Shown here one piece after another: positions 20,567-29,979 of a stretch of 64,000 nucleotides of DNA. A program made the translations under genes and the position numbers. The stretch spans positions 96,200 to 160,199 of the forward strand of contig JAURFW010000001.1 of the NCBI GenBank assembly GCA_030834125.1, written 5' to 3'. The first letter of the stretch is position 1. Each line of letters starts with the position of its first letter. The notes under the pieces were generated by a model. It did not search any database. It was given only the letters and a program-made list of their open reading frames with translations, and had not been told where the DNA came from. Source of the DNA: Bacteroidota bacterium. Its GTDB lineage: Bacteria; Bacteroidota; Bacteroidia; NS11-12g; UBA955.

Positions 20567-21673
20567 GTGGAGATATCGAATCTCAAATTATATAACTTCA
20601 AGAATCATCATCTAGTTGATCTAAAAATAGACTCCAAAGTAATCGCAATTACCGGTGAAAATGGCTCTGGAAAGACCAATATTTTAGATGCCGTATATTA
20701 TATAGCAAATACTAAGAGTTATTTTATACACCACGATTCATTGGTTATAACCGATGGACAAAAAGAGTGTTCAGTTCACGGAAAATTGATTATTGATAAT
20801 GAGGATACAGAGATAGGTATTTCTATGGGTGAAAGTAAAAAGAAAGTGATCAAAAAAAATGGAAAAACCTATTCTAAACTTGTTGATCATGTTGGATTGA
20901 TTCAAACGGTTTTCATTACACCTTACGACATAGAACTGGTATTTGACGGTTCAGAAATTAGGAGAAGATTTATTGATTATACGATTAGTCAATTAGATAA
21001 AAACTATCTGTATGACCTAGTTGAATATCGTAAGGTAATTGATCAAAGAAATGCATATTTAAAGTCGCTCGATGGAAATAAATTAGATGATTTTTTGATA
21101 GAAAGTCTTAATAACAAACTAATACCATTAAACGAAAGAATTTTTAAAGTCCGCGCTGAATTCATGCTGGAGTTCAATGATTTCTTTGATAAATATCACA
21201 AAGTATTGGGTGCAAAAGAAACAGGTAAAATCATATACGAATCACAACTTGAGGGTCAAGATTATTTTAACTTACTCAAGATAAATGAACAAAAAGATAT
21301 ACTTGCATGTAGAACTACTGCGGGCATTCACAAAGATGATTTAATCTTCAATATCGATGATAAGCAACTGCGAAAATTTGGTTCTCAAGGGCAGATTAAG
21401 ACTTTTGTAATTGCTCTTAAACTTTCGCAATTCTTTTATCTGAAGAAAAAAACTAATCGCATTCCATTGTTATTACTTGACGATATATTTGAAAAAATTG
21501 ACGAATCGAGAAGTATGAAGTTAATGGAACTTGTATGCAGTGATGGATTTGGTCAGATTTGGGTGAGCGACACTAGTTCAAATAGAGTAAAAAAACATTT
21601 TTCTCCATTCACAAAAAGTTGCAAATACATTTCATTACCCTATTCAGCTGAACAATCCAACCATCAAGTCTAA
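20567..21673 (+). CDS. recF: DNA replication and repair protein RecF
   Basis: GTG start MEISNLKLYNFKNH, Walker A GENGSGKTN, GSQGQIKTFVIALKLSQ, LLLDDIFEKID. Confidence 0.95.
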   Translation: MEISNLKLYNFKNHHLVDLKIDSKVIAITGENGSGKTNILDAVYYIANTKSYFIHHDSLVITDGQKECSVHGKLIIDNEDTEIGISMGESKKKVIKKNGKTYSKLVDHVGLIQTVFITPYDIELVFDGSEIRRRFIDYTISQLDKNYLYDLVEYRKVIDQRNAYLKSLDGNKLDDFLIESLNNKLIPLNERIFKVRAEFMLEFNDFFDKYHKVLGAKETGKIIYESQLEGQDYFNLLKINEQKDILACRTTAGIHKDDLIFNIDDKQLRKFGSQGQIKTFVIALKLSQFFYLKKKTNRIPLLLLDDIFEKIDESRSMKLMELVCSDGFGQIWVSDTSSNRVKKHFSPFTKSCKYISLPYSAEQSNHQV

Positions 21674-22852
21674 GTCTTTATATGGAATAGAATATTTCTC
21701 TGCCAGATTTTTATTTGTTAGATGGCCTCTGTAAGCATAAGTACCATTTCTAATTCCCCCATTTCGTTTCAAGTGTGCAACAAATCCCCCTATTTCATTC
21801 ATCTCTTGTAAAAATGGAGTAAAAATATTTGACAAAGCATAGCTTGCAGTCCTGCTTACCCTAGAAGGAATATTTGGAACACAATAATGAATCACATCAT
21901 GCTTCTTGAAGATTGGCTTTTCATGCGTAGTAACCTCTGATGTTTCAAAATTTCCACCACGATCAATAGCAACATCAATAACCACAGAATTGGGTTTCAT
22001 TTTAAGCACCATTTCCTCACTTACTAATACAGGACTTCTATGACTTGATCCAGAAAATGCGCCAATTACAACATCAGCTCGTTCAATAGCTCTCGACAAT
22101 GCGGTTGGTTGGATTGTTGAGGTATATAAATGCATTCCAAATGATTTTTGAATTCTCCTTAAACGATAAACATTGTCATCAAAAATCTTAACATTTGCAC
22201 CTAAACCTATTGCCGATTTTGTTGCATATTCACCAACTGCCCCAGCACCAATAATAACTATTTCAGTTGGTGGAACTCCTGCAAACCCACCGAGTAACTC
22301 CCCTTTACCTAAATGGGTATTATTTAAATATTCAGCTGCTATTAAAATACTTGCTGTACCAGCAATTTCACTCATTGAACGAATTATAGGCAATGCTCCG
22401 GAATCATCCTTAATAAACTCATAAGCCATTGCATTTATTTTTTTATTTAAAATCAATTGGAGTAAAGTTCCATCTAATTGATTTAATTGCAATGCAGATA
22501 TTAATAGCTGCCCAGAGTTCATAAACCCTACCTCTTCGATTGTTGGTGGATCAACCTTTAATACAACATCTTGACTAAAAATCCTCTTTACATCATTGGT
22601 AATTTCAGCTCCTGCCTCACTGTAATTATGATCCGTAAAATTCGCATTTAATCCAGCTCCTGTTTGCAATAAAACGCTACTTCCCTGAGCAGTTAAATAG
22701 GCAACAGCTGCAGGAGTAATTGGAACTCTATTTTCTTGGAAAGTAATTTCTTTTGGAATACCTATTTTCAGGGTAGGTCCACGAAATTCAGTTTTTAATT
22801 TCTGAGTTTGTGTTTGAGTTTCAAAAGATGTTATGTTTGGCTCGATTATCAT
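21644..22852 (-). CDS. ald: alanine dehydrogenase
   Basis: IGIPKEITFQENRVPITPAAV, AYEFI, VVIGAGAVGEYATKSAIGLGANV, VDVAIDRGGNFETSE. Confidence 0.93.
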   Translation of the reverse strand: MIIEPNITSFETQTQTQKLKTEFRGPTLKIGIPKEITFQENRVPITPAAVAYLTAQGSSVLLQTGAGLNANFTDHNYSEAGAEITNDVKRIFSQDVVLKVDPPTIEEVGFMNSGQLLISALQLNQLDGTLLQLILNKKINAMAYEFIKDDSGALPIIRSMSEIAGTASILIAAEYLNNTHLGKGELLGGFAGVPPTEIVIIGAGAVGEYATKSAIGLGANVKIFDDNVYRLRRIQKSFGMHLYTSTIQPTALSRAIERADVVIGAFSGSSHRSPVLVSEEMVLKMKPNSVVIDVAIDRGGNFETSEVTTHEKPIFKKHDVIHYCVPNIPSRVSRTASYALSNIFTPFLQEMNEIGGFVAHLKRNGGIRNGTYAYRGHLTNKNLAEKYSIPYKDLDLMVGLFS

Positions 22853-23012
22853 TGGCAAATCACCTTTTATGTATAATATAGACGTCAGAATGCAATAAAC
22901 AAGGGTTTATTTACGTTCATTATCCACAAATATAGGATATTATCCGTTGTGATTATTCCATTATTCTAGCGAAAATTGGTGATATTCGAAATCTTTAAAT
23001 AAAGACGAAATT

Positions 23013-24242
23013 TTGAAAACAAAACAGATTGTAATATTAGGTTTAAGTTATCTTTTCTTGGCTTCTAATGCTTCCAAGTTGGTTGCCCAAAAGTTAGTAA
23101 AGCCTAAATCTATAAAAAATAACATACAAAGGATTGACAGCTTAACGAAGCAATATTATACTCAAATTCCAAGTCATACAAAACCAAAATCTTCAATCAT
23201 TAGCAATTACAGTGAGTATTCTACCGATCATTTCAATGAAAATATGAAAAAATTGGGAAGCTCTATTCCATTTGAAGTTAACAATAGCGTAGAACGCTAC
23301 ATAAAGTATTACCTTTCCCTAAAACCTGAATTCTACGATATTCTTCATGAAAGGATGCAAACATACTTTCCTGTTTTTGAAGAAATACTCGATGGTCAAA
23401 ATCTTCCAATCGAGCTAAAATATGTTTCAATAATTGAATCCAATTTAAACCCTAATGCCGTTTCATGGTGCGGAGCAACAGGACTATGGCAATTTATGCC
23501 ATATACTGGAAAAAACATGGGCATGCTAATAAATTACTCACTAGATGAAAGAAAAAGTATATTGAAAAGCACTCAAACAGCATGCACCTATTTTCAAAAT
23601 TCGCAAGGATTATTCAACGATTGGCTTATGAGTATTGCTTCTTACAACTGTGGCGCTGGAAATATACAAAAAGCAATTAGGCGATCGGGCCTTGAAAATC
23701 CAAATTTTTGGGAGATTGTTCGATATCTACCTAAGGAAACCCAAAACTACATTCCAAAGTTTATTGCAGTTACTTACATATTGAATTTTACAGTTCATGC
23801 AGAAAGATTAAATCACAACCAAAAGTCTGAATTTTTAGTATCTACAAACGTTGATACCGCTCTTCATTTTGAAAGGGTTTGTAAGTATTTACAACCCAGT
23901 TCAGAAAAAGAACTCACTCAGTTAAACTGTGAATTATTAAAGCCTAACACTGCAAATGCCACAAACAATTGCATAATCTTACCTTACGATAATTCTATGC
24001 AGTTTTTCAGAGTTCAAGATACTTTAATTGCACATTACGGACTTTCAAAAAATGAAATAGTTCAATATTCTAGTTATAATTCAAATAGGTCTTCTGGTAG
24101 ATCACAATATCACCGAATTCAATCTGGAGAAACATTAAGTGGAATTGCTCGCAAATACCGAACTAGTGTTAAGAAAATAATGCGACTTAATGGTATGCGA
24201 AGTACATTTATCCGCACAGGTAAGAATTTACGAGTAAGGTAA
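23013..24242 (+). CDS. MltD-like lytic transglycosylase with LysM domain
   Basis: IESNLNPNAVSWCGATGLWQFMP, ASYNCGAGN; C-terminal LysM YHRIQSGETLSGIARKYRTSVKKIMRLNG. Confidence 0.93.
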   Translation: MKTKQIVILGLSYLFLASNASKLVAQKLVKPKSIKNNIQRIDSLTKQYYTQIPSHTKPKSSIISNYSEYSTDHFNENMKKLGSSIPFEVNNSVERYIKYYLSLKPEFYDILHERMQTYFPVFEEILDGQNLPIELKYVSIIESNLNPNAVSWCGATGLWQFMPYTGKNMGMLINYSLDERKSILKSTQTACTYFQNSQGLFNDWLMSIASYNCGAGNIQKAIRRSGLENPNFWEIVRYLPKETQNYIPKFIAVTYILNFTVHAERLNHNQKSEFLVSTNVDTALHFERVCKYLQPSSEKELTQLNCELLKPNTANATNNCIILPYDNSMQFFRVQDTLIAHYGLSKNEIVQYSSYNSNRSSGRSQYHRIQSGETLSGIARKYRTSVKKIMRLNGMRSTFIRTGKNLRVR

Positions 24243-24248
24243 GCTCGA

Positions 24249-24809
24249 ATGAAAAAAATAGTAATTTTTGCTTCTGGCTCTGGCTCAAATGCTGAAAATA
24301 TATTTAACAAAACAAAAGATAAAATTGAAATCACTGGGATATTTACAAATAATCCAAATGCCGGAGTAATTGATCGTGCAAATCGTTTGAAGATTCCCGT
24401 GTTTATCTTTCAAAAGAATGAATTGACTGATATCAACAGTATTCTTTACAGTACTTTGTCTACAATCGGGTATGATTTAATTGTTCTTGCGGGCTTTTTA
24501 TTGAAAATCCCGGATGAATTAATACAGTTTTCCAATAATCGAATCATCAATATTCATCCAAGTCTTCTACCTAAATATGGGGGAAAGGGAATGTATGGAG
24601 ATAATGTGCACAATGCCGTAATTCATAATAAAGAATCTGAATCAGGGATAACCATTCATTGGGTAAACAATGAATATGACAAGGGTGCAATTATTAATCA
24701 ATACAAAATAATCGTAACTCCTGAAGATAGTGTAGAGACTTTATCAATTAGAATACATAAACTCGAGTATGAGTATTTTCCAAAAACCATTATACATTTG
24801 CTAACATAA
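24249..24809 (+). CDS. purN: phosphoribosylglycinamide formyltransferase
   Basis: VIFASGSGSNAENI, INIHPSLLPKYGGKGMYG, ESGITIHWVNNEYDKGAII. Confidence 0.95.
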   Translation: MKKIVIFASGSGSNAENIFNKTKDKIEITGIFTNNPNAGVIDRANRLKIPVFIFQKNELTDINSILYSTLSTIGYDLIVLAGFLLKIPDELIQFSNNRIINIHPSLLPKYGGKGMYGDNVHNAVIHNKESESGITIHWVNNEYDKGAIINQYKIIVTPEDSVETLSIRIHKLEYEYFPKTIIHLLT

Positions 24810-24811
24810 TT

Positions 24812-25969
24812 ATGAAATCCAATCATATTGAAACCAAAGTATTGCATGCTGGAATTGAACCAGATCCGAGTACTGGAGCCATTATGACTCCAATTTTTCA
24901 AACTTCAACTTATGTTCAAGAAGCACCAGGAAAACACAAAGGATATGAATATGCTCGCACTCAAAACCCAACGAGAGATGTGTTGCAGAAAAATCTAGCT
25001 GAGTTAGAGGGTATGAAATATGGATTATGTTTTAGTACAGGCATGGGTGCAGTTGACACCTGTATTAAACTACTTAATCCAGGAGACGAAGTAGTTGCTA
25101 CGAATGATTTATATGGAGGAAGCTACAGGATCTTCACTACTGTATTCGCGAGAATGGGAATTAAATTCACTTTCGTTGATATGAGTGATTTAGCAGCTGT
25201 ACAGTCTGCAATTAACAGCAATACTAAAATTGTTTGGGTTGAAACACCAACAAATCCATTGTTAAGAATTATCGATATAGAAGCCATCAGTAGTTTGGCA
25301 CACAAGGTAAATGCAATGTGTGTTGTAGATAATACTTTTGCTTCACCCTACTTACAAAATCCGGTAAACCAAGGTGCAGACATTGTTATGCATTCTGCAA
25401 CAAAATATATCAATGGACATTCAGACGTGGTAATGGGAGTATTATGCACGAGTAGCGATGAGATTCATGAAAAACTAGCCTTCTTACAAAATACATGTGG
25501 AGCCACTCCCGGCCCTCAAGATTGTTTCTTAGTATTAAGAGGAATTAAAACATTACATGTACGGATGCAGCGCCATTGCGAGAATGGCCGAGAAGTAGCT
25601 AATTATTTAAAAAATCATTCTGCGGTGGAAGATGTTTATTGGCCTGGTTTTGAATCACATCCAAATCATGCGGTCGCAAAGAAGCAAATGCTCGATTTTG
25701 GAGGAATGATTTCATTTACTCTAAAAAATGATTCTTTGGATGATGCTATGAAATTTTTAAGTTCTACTAAGTTGTTTTCTCTTGCAGAATCTCTTGGTGG
25801 TGTAGAAAGTCTAATTGGACATCCTGCATCGATGACTCATGGAGCTATTCCAAGAGAAGAAAGAATAAAAAATGGTCTTAAAGATAGTCTAATCAGATTA
25901 AGTGTTGGTATTGAACATATTGATGATTTGCTTGCTGATCTGGAAGAAGCATTCATTTCAATTGGATGA
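24812..25969 (+). CDS. PLP-dependent cystathionine gamma-synthase/lyase family protein
   Basis: YARTQNPTRDVLQ, FSTGMGAVDT, HSATKYINGHSDVVMG. Confidence 0.93.
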   Translation: MKSNHIETKVLHAGIEPDPSTGAIMTPIFQTSTYVQEAPGKHKGYEYARTQNPTRDVLQKNLAELEGMKYGLCFSTGMGAVDTCIKLLNPGDEVVATNDLYGGSYRIFTTVFARMGIKFTFVDMSDLAAVQSAINSNTKIVWVETPTNPLLRIIDIEAISSLAHKVNAMCVVDNTFASPYLQNPVNQGADIVMHSATKYINGHSDVVMGVLCTSSDEIHEKLAFLQNTCGATPGPQDCFLVLRGIKTLHVRMQRHCENGREVANYLKNHSAVEDVYWPGFESHPNHAVAKKQMLDFGGMISFTLKNDSLDDAMKFLSSTKLFSLAESLGGVESLIGHPASMTHGAIPREERIKNGLKDSLIRLSVGIEHIDDLLADLEEAFISIG

Positions 25970-26745
25970 TTTCAAAAGAGTTAGAAGATACCCTTTGGGG
26001 CGCAATTGAGATCTTTAAAAAACCATCGTTCATTAACGATGATCCTATTCAAATTCCTCATTCTTTCACCAATCCAAGAGATATTGAATTATCGGGATTT
26101 TTTACTGCCATTATTTCTTGGGGACAAAGAAAGACAATAATTAAAAGCGCTAAACAAATGATGGAATTCATGGATTATTCACCCTATGATTTTATAATAA
26201 ATAGCTCAATACATGAGAAACGATATCTTTCTAATTTTAAGCATAGAACTTTCAATGGGGAAGATTTTATTTTCTTGATTAACAGGCTTCAAAACTTGCT
26301 TGTGGAATATGGAACTTTAGAAAATATTTTCTTTTTGAAAATATCAAAATCAACCAACAAATTATCGATTGAACAAGCGCTAGTTAATTTTCGGAAATTG
26401 ATTTTTTCTGAGGGTGAAACAAGAACAAAAAAGCACATTGCTAGTCCACTTAAAAACAGTGCTTGTAAACGTTTAAATATGTTTTTAAGATGGATGATTC
26501 GAAATGACCAAGTAGATTTTGGTATATGGAATGCAATTCCAACATCAGAGTTATTAATGCCTTTAGATATTCATGTTATTAATTCCACAAAACGATTAGA
26601 AATACTCCCAAATTTAAAGTCTAACTGGATGGGTTGCCAGGCATTAACCCAAGTATTTAAAGAAATTCATCCAGAGGACCCAGTTATTTTTGATTTTGCT
26701 CTTTTTGGACTAGGTGTTGAAAAGCAAGGATATAATGGTTTATAA
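25966..26745 (+). CDS. TIGR02757 family protein
   Basis: IIKSAKQMMEFMDYSPYDFI, HIASPLKNSACKRLNMFLRWMIRND, PLDIHVIN. Confidence 0.85.
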   Translation: MISKELEDTLWGAIEIFKKPSFINDDPIQIPHSFTNPRDIELSGFFTAIISWGQRKTIIKSAKQMMEFMDYSPYDFIINSSIHEKRYLSNFKHRTFNGEDFIFLINRLQNLLVEYGTLENIFFLKISKSTNKLSIEQALVNFRKLIFSEGETRTKKHIASPLKNSACKRLNMFLRWMIRNDQVDFGIWNAIPTSELLMPLDIHVINSTKRLEILPNLKSNWMGCQALTQVFKEIHPEDPVIFDFALFGLGVEKQGYNGL

Positions 26746-26799
26746 AATTATTAAGAAGGAATGAGCATTTTACTTATTTAATTTAAATTTGTAATAATT

Positions 26800-27117
26800 A
26801 TGGCAGTAGAATTTTCAAGTAGTAGTTTTCAAAACGAGGTTTTGAGTTCAGACCAGCCAGTTTTGGTTGACTTTTGGGCAGAATGGTGCGGTCCATGTAA
26901 AATGATTGGACCAATCGTAGAAGAACTTCATAATGAATATCAAGGTAAAGCAGTTATTGGCAAATTGAATGTAGATGAACATCCTGATATTGCAATGAAT
27001 TATGGAGTAAGAAATATCCCAACGCTTTTAATATTTAAAGGTGGTGAAGTAGTTGATAAAATTGTAGGAGCAGTGCCTAAAAACACAATTGCTTCTAAAA
27101 TTGACAATCAACTTTAA
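26800..27117 (+). CDS. trxA: thioredoxin
   Basis: VDFWAEWCGPCKMIGPIV, RNIPTLLIFKGG. Confidence 0.97.
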   Translation: MAVEFSSSSFQNEVLSSDQPVLVDFWAEWCGPCKMIGPIVEELHNEYQGKAVIGKLNVDEHPDIAMNYGVRNIPTLLIFKGGEVVDKIVGAVPKNTIASKIDNQL

Positions 27118-27134
27118 AAAATAAGAACCATCAG

Positions 27135-27163
27135 AAAGCCGTTCTAAAGAGCGGCTTTTTTTT
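27135..27163 (+). terminator. intrinsic terminator downstream of trxA
   Basis: AAAGCCGTTC-TAAA-GAGCGGCTTT stem (one G.T) followed by T tract; ends about 5 nt before the DUF58 ATG. Confidence 0.85.
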
Positions 27164-27167
27164 GCTC

Positions 27168-28070
27168 ATGTTAATAAAAGAAATCCAAGAATTCGATGAT
27201 CTTGCTTTCCTGGCAAAAAAAGCCATGGAAGGATTTATCTCTGGACTGCATTCTAGTCCATTGAAGGGATTCTCTGTTGAATTCGCTGAACATAGAGCAT
27301 ACAACCCTGGCGAGAGTATAAAAAACCTTGATTGGAAACTGTTAGCAAGAACAGAAAAGAAATACGTCAAACAGTTTATCGAGGAGACCAATTTGAAATG
27401 TCATCTATGGCTAGATATTTCAAAAAGCATGCAATACCCAGATAATTGGAACAAACAAAAACTTGGAGTGCTTACAACATCTTCAATAATGTATTTATTA
27501 CAAAATCAAAGAGATGCATTTGGACTTTGCTTATTTAATGAGACAAATTTCGAATATCAATCAGATATAAAATCAACAAAAGGGCATCTTTATAAAAATA
27601 TTGAAATCTTAAACAATTTATGGCTCAAACAATCTTTTTTGTCCAATAATGCTGAGCCTATAAATTGGGCGGCTAAATGCAGTGCAATAAAACGTAGAAG
27701 TATGGTGGTAATTATTTCTGATTTTTTATGGGATAGTGAAAACTCAGAAACGGAATTTTGGCAAGCTCTATCCTATTTACATTATTTGAACTGTGAAATA
27801 CTATTATTAAATACTTTCGATAATGCTACAGAATCAGAACTGAACTTTGGGGAAGTTCCGATAAATTTTATTGATCTAGAAAATAATCAAAGAATAAAAC
27901 TCACCCCTGAAGAAATAAAAACATCATATATCCAACAGGAACAAAAAAGAGTTAAAAAAATTGAAGAACAAAGTCATAGTTTAGGCATTAATTATTTTCA
28001 ATGTAATGTTAGTCAACCTATTGAAAAGGCACTCACCGAATTTTACAGACAACGATTATCACTAAGATAA
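27168..28070 (+). CDS. DUF58 domain-containing protein
   Basis: PLKGFSVEFAEHRAYNPGESIKNLDWKLLARTEKKYVKQFIEETNLKCHLWLDISKSM. Confidence 0.92.
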   Translation: MLIKEIQEFDDLAFLAKKAMEGFISGLHSSPLKGFSVEFAEHRAYNPGESIKNLDWKLLARTEKKYVKQFIEETNLKCHLWLDISKSMQYPDNWNKQKLGVLTTSSIMYLLQNQRDAFGLCLFNETNFEYQSDIKSTKGHLYKNIEILNNLWLKQSFLSNNAEPINWAAKCSAIKRRSMVVIISDFLWDSENSETEFWQALSYLHYLNCEILLLNTFDNATESELNFGEVPINFIDLENNQRIKLTPEEIKTSYIQQEQKRVKKIEEQSHSLGINYFQCNVSQPIEKALTEFYRQRLSLR

Positions 28071-28076
28071 ATTATC

Positions 28077-29420
28077 TTATCTATCTTTCTCAAATCTAAG
28101 TCTTTCAGGGTTAGTTGGAAAAATTTCGCCATTCTGATATCCAATTCCACCATTAATCCAAACAGTATCAATACTTGTATTGAACTCCATATTCAATATT
28201 GGAGACCAATCACATTTATACATTAGTGATTTTTGAGTAACGATATTATTCTTATTTGGGTCAATTAGTACTAAATCTGCCTTATATCCTTCTCGTATAA
28301 ATCCACGTTCCTTTAATTTATATGCAATAGCAGGATTATGACACATCTTCTCTACCACTCTTTCTTTAGATATTTTTCCTTCTAATGCTTTATTCATCAT
28401 TAATTGCAGTGTATGCTGAACTAAAGGTAAGCCTGCATGACAATCTAAATAGTTATCATCTAGTTTTTCATTTTTAGAATGAGGAGCATGATCGGTGGCA
28501 ATTACATCAATCCTATCATCAAGAAGAGCCTGCCAAAGGGCATCTCTATCCTTTTCATATTTTATTGCAGGATTACATTTTATTTGATGACTTAAACTAT
28601 CATAATCATTTATCGCAAAATGCAAATGATGAACACAAACTTCTGACGTTATACGCTTTTCGCTTAATGGAATATTATTTTTAAATAAACCTGTTTCACT
28701 AGAACTCGTAATGTGTAATATATGTAATCTAGTATTATATTTTTTTGCAAGGGCAACCGCTAAAGAAGAGCTCATATAACACGCTTGTTCATCTCGAATC
28801 ACTGGGTGCTGATTTGCTGGAATACCGCTAGGAAACATATTTTTTGCTTCTTCTAATCTACTTTTTACCCTAGTTTCACATTCGCAATGAGTGGCTATTA
28901 ATGTTGGCACTTCTGCGAATATCTTATGAAGAATATGAGAATCATCCACAAGCATATCACCAGTTGAGCTACCCATAAAGACTTTAATACCACAAACATT
29001 TTCCGTATCTACCTTTTTTAACTCCTCTAAATTATAGTTTGTAGCACCTAAATAGAATGAATAATTTACCGCAGAGTTTTTTACCCCAATCTGATATTTT
29101 TCTTCGAGTAATTCGTTAGTTGTAGTTTGAGGAATTACATTTGGCATTTCCATGTAAGATGTTACACCACCTGCCAATGCTGCTCTACTTTCCGAATATA
29201 TATCGGCTTTATGTGTTAACCCCGGCTCTCTAAAATGTACTTGATCATCAATAACTCCAGGGATTAACCACTTTTCACTAGCATCGAATTCAACACAAGC
29301 ACCTTCAACATGAATGTTTGAATCTATCTTTTCAATTAAGTCCCCATTAATTAAGACATCCGCTATTTTTGATTCTCCTTCATTAATTATTGTAGCATTA
29401 CGGATTATTTGTCTTGACAT
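28077..29420 (-). CDS. dihydroorotase (class I / allantoinase-like amidohydrolase)
   Basis: VIDDQVHFREPGLTHK, VHHLHFA, DVIATDHAPHSKNEK; ATG at 29420 preferred. Confidence 0.92.
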   Translation of the reverse strand: MSRQIIRNATIINEGESKIADVLINGDLIEKIDSNIHVEGACVEFDASEKWLIPGVIDDQVHFREPGLTHKADIYSESRAALAGGVTSYMEMPNVIPQTTTNELLEEKYQIGVKNSAVNYSFYLGATNYNLEELKKVDTENVCGIKVFMGSSTGDMLVDDSHILHKIFAEVPTLIATHCECETRVKSRLEEAKNMFPSGIPANQHPVIRDEQACYMSSSLAVALAKKYNTRLHILHITSSSETGLFKNNIPLSEKRITSEVCVHHLHFAINDYDSLSHQIKCNPAIKYEKDRDALWQALLDDRIDVIATDHAPHSKNEKLDDNYLDCHAGLPLVQHTLQLMMNKALEGKISKERVVEKMCHNPAIAYKLKERGFIREGYKADLVLIDPNKNNIVTQKSLMYKCDWSPILNMEFNTSIDTVWINGGIGYQNGEIFPTNPERLRFEKDR

Positions 29421-29585
29421 ATTCAACAAAAATATAGTTCGATTTAAGTATAACCGAGAAAATCTAAATAATTTACCAAAATTTGATTAAAAACGGTAGT
29501 TTACAAATGAAAACATAACATTCACAAATTATTGATAATATCAAGGGTTTTGATATTTACCTTAGCATGTGTAAGTACGGAAAAT

Positions 29586-29975
29586 ATGGTCATTCAAAAC
29601 GAAGAAGAGTTAGCGCACCAAATTATTGGTCATGCGATTGAGATTCATAAAAATCTTGGTCCTGGTCTTAATAAAGAAAATTACATACAAGCTTTAACAC
29701 TAGAATTTCAAGATGGAAACATTGAGTTTGTTTCAGATGTGGAATTCGAAATTTTATATAAGGATGTCATATTGAAACACCCATCAATTATAGATTTTTT
29801 AGTTTTAGATCAATTAGTTATTCAGATTGTTACATCGGATGAAATATCAGAGTCTGAAATTCAACGGTTACTAAAAATAATTAGAAACAATGATTACAGA
29901 CTTGGATTAATAATCAATTTCAATTCCACACTACTTAAGAATGGCATCCGTAGAGTAAGTAATCACAAAAATTAA
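29586..29975 (+). CDS. degenerate GxxExxY-family (PD-(D/E)XK fold) protein
   Basis: HAIEIHKNLGPGL..Y, YKDVILKHPSIIDFLVLDQLVIQIV, RLGLIINFNSTLLKNGIRRV. Confidence 0.78.
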   Translation: MVIQNEEELAHQIIGHAIEIHKNLGPGLNKENYIQALTLEFQDGNIEFVSDVEFEILYKDVILKHPSIIDFLVLDQLVIQIVTSDEISESEIQRLLKIIRNNDYRLGLIINFNSTLLKNGIRRVSNHKN

Positions 29976-29979
29976 TACA

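Noticed and set aside
29586-29975. Toxin-antitoxin or defence module around the GxxExxY protein
   Set aside because: Neighbours are dihydroorotase and a T9SS protein; no partner gene or mobile-element signature.
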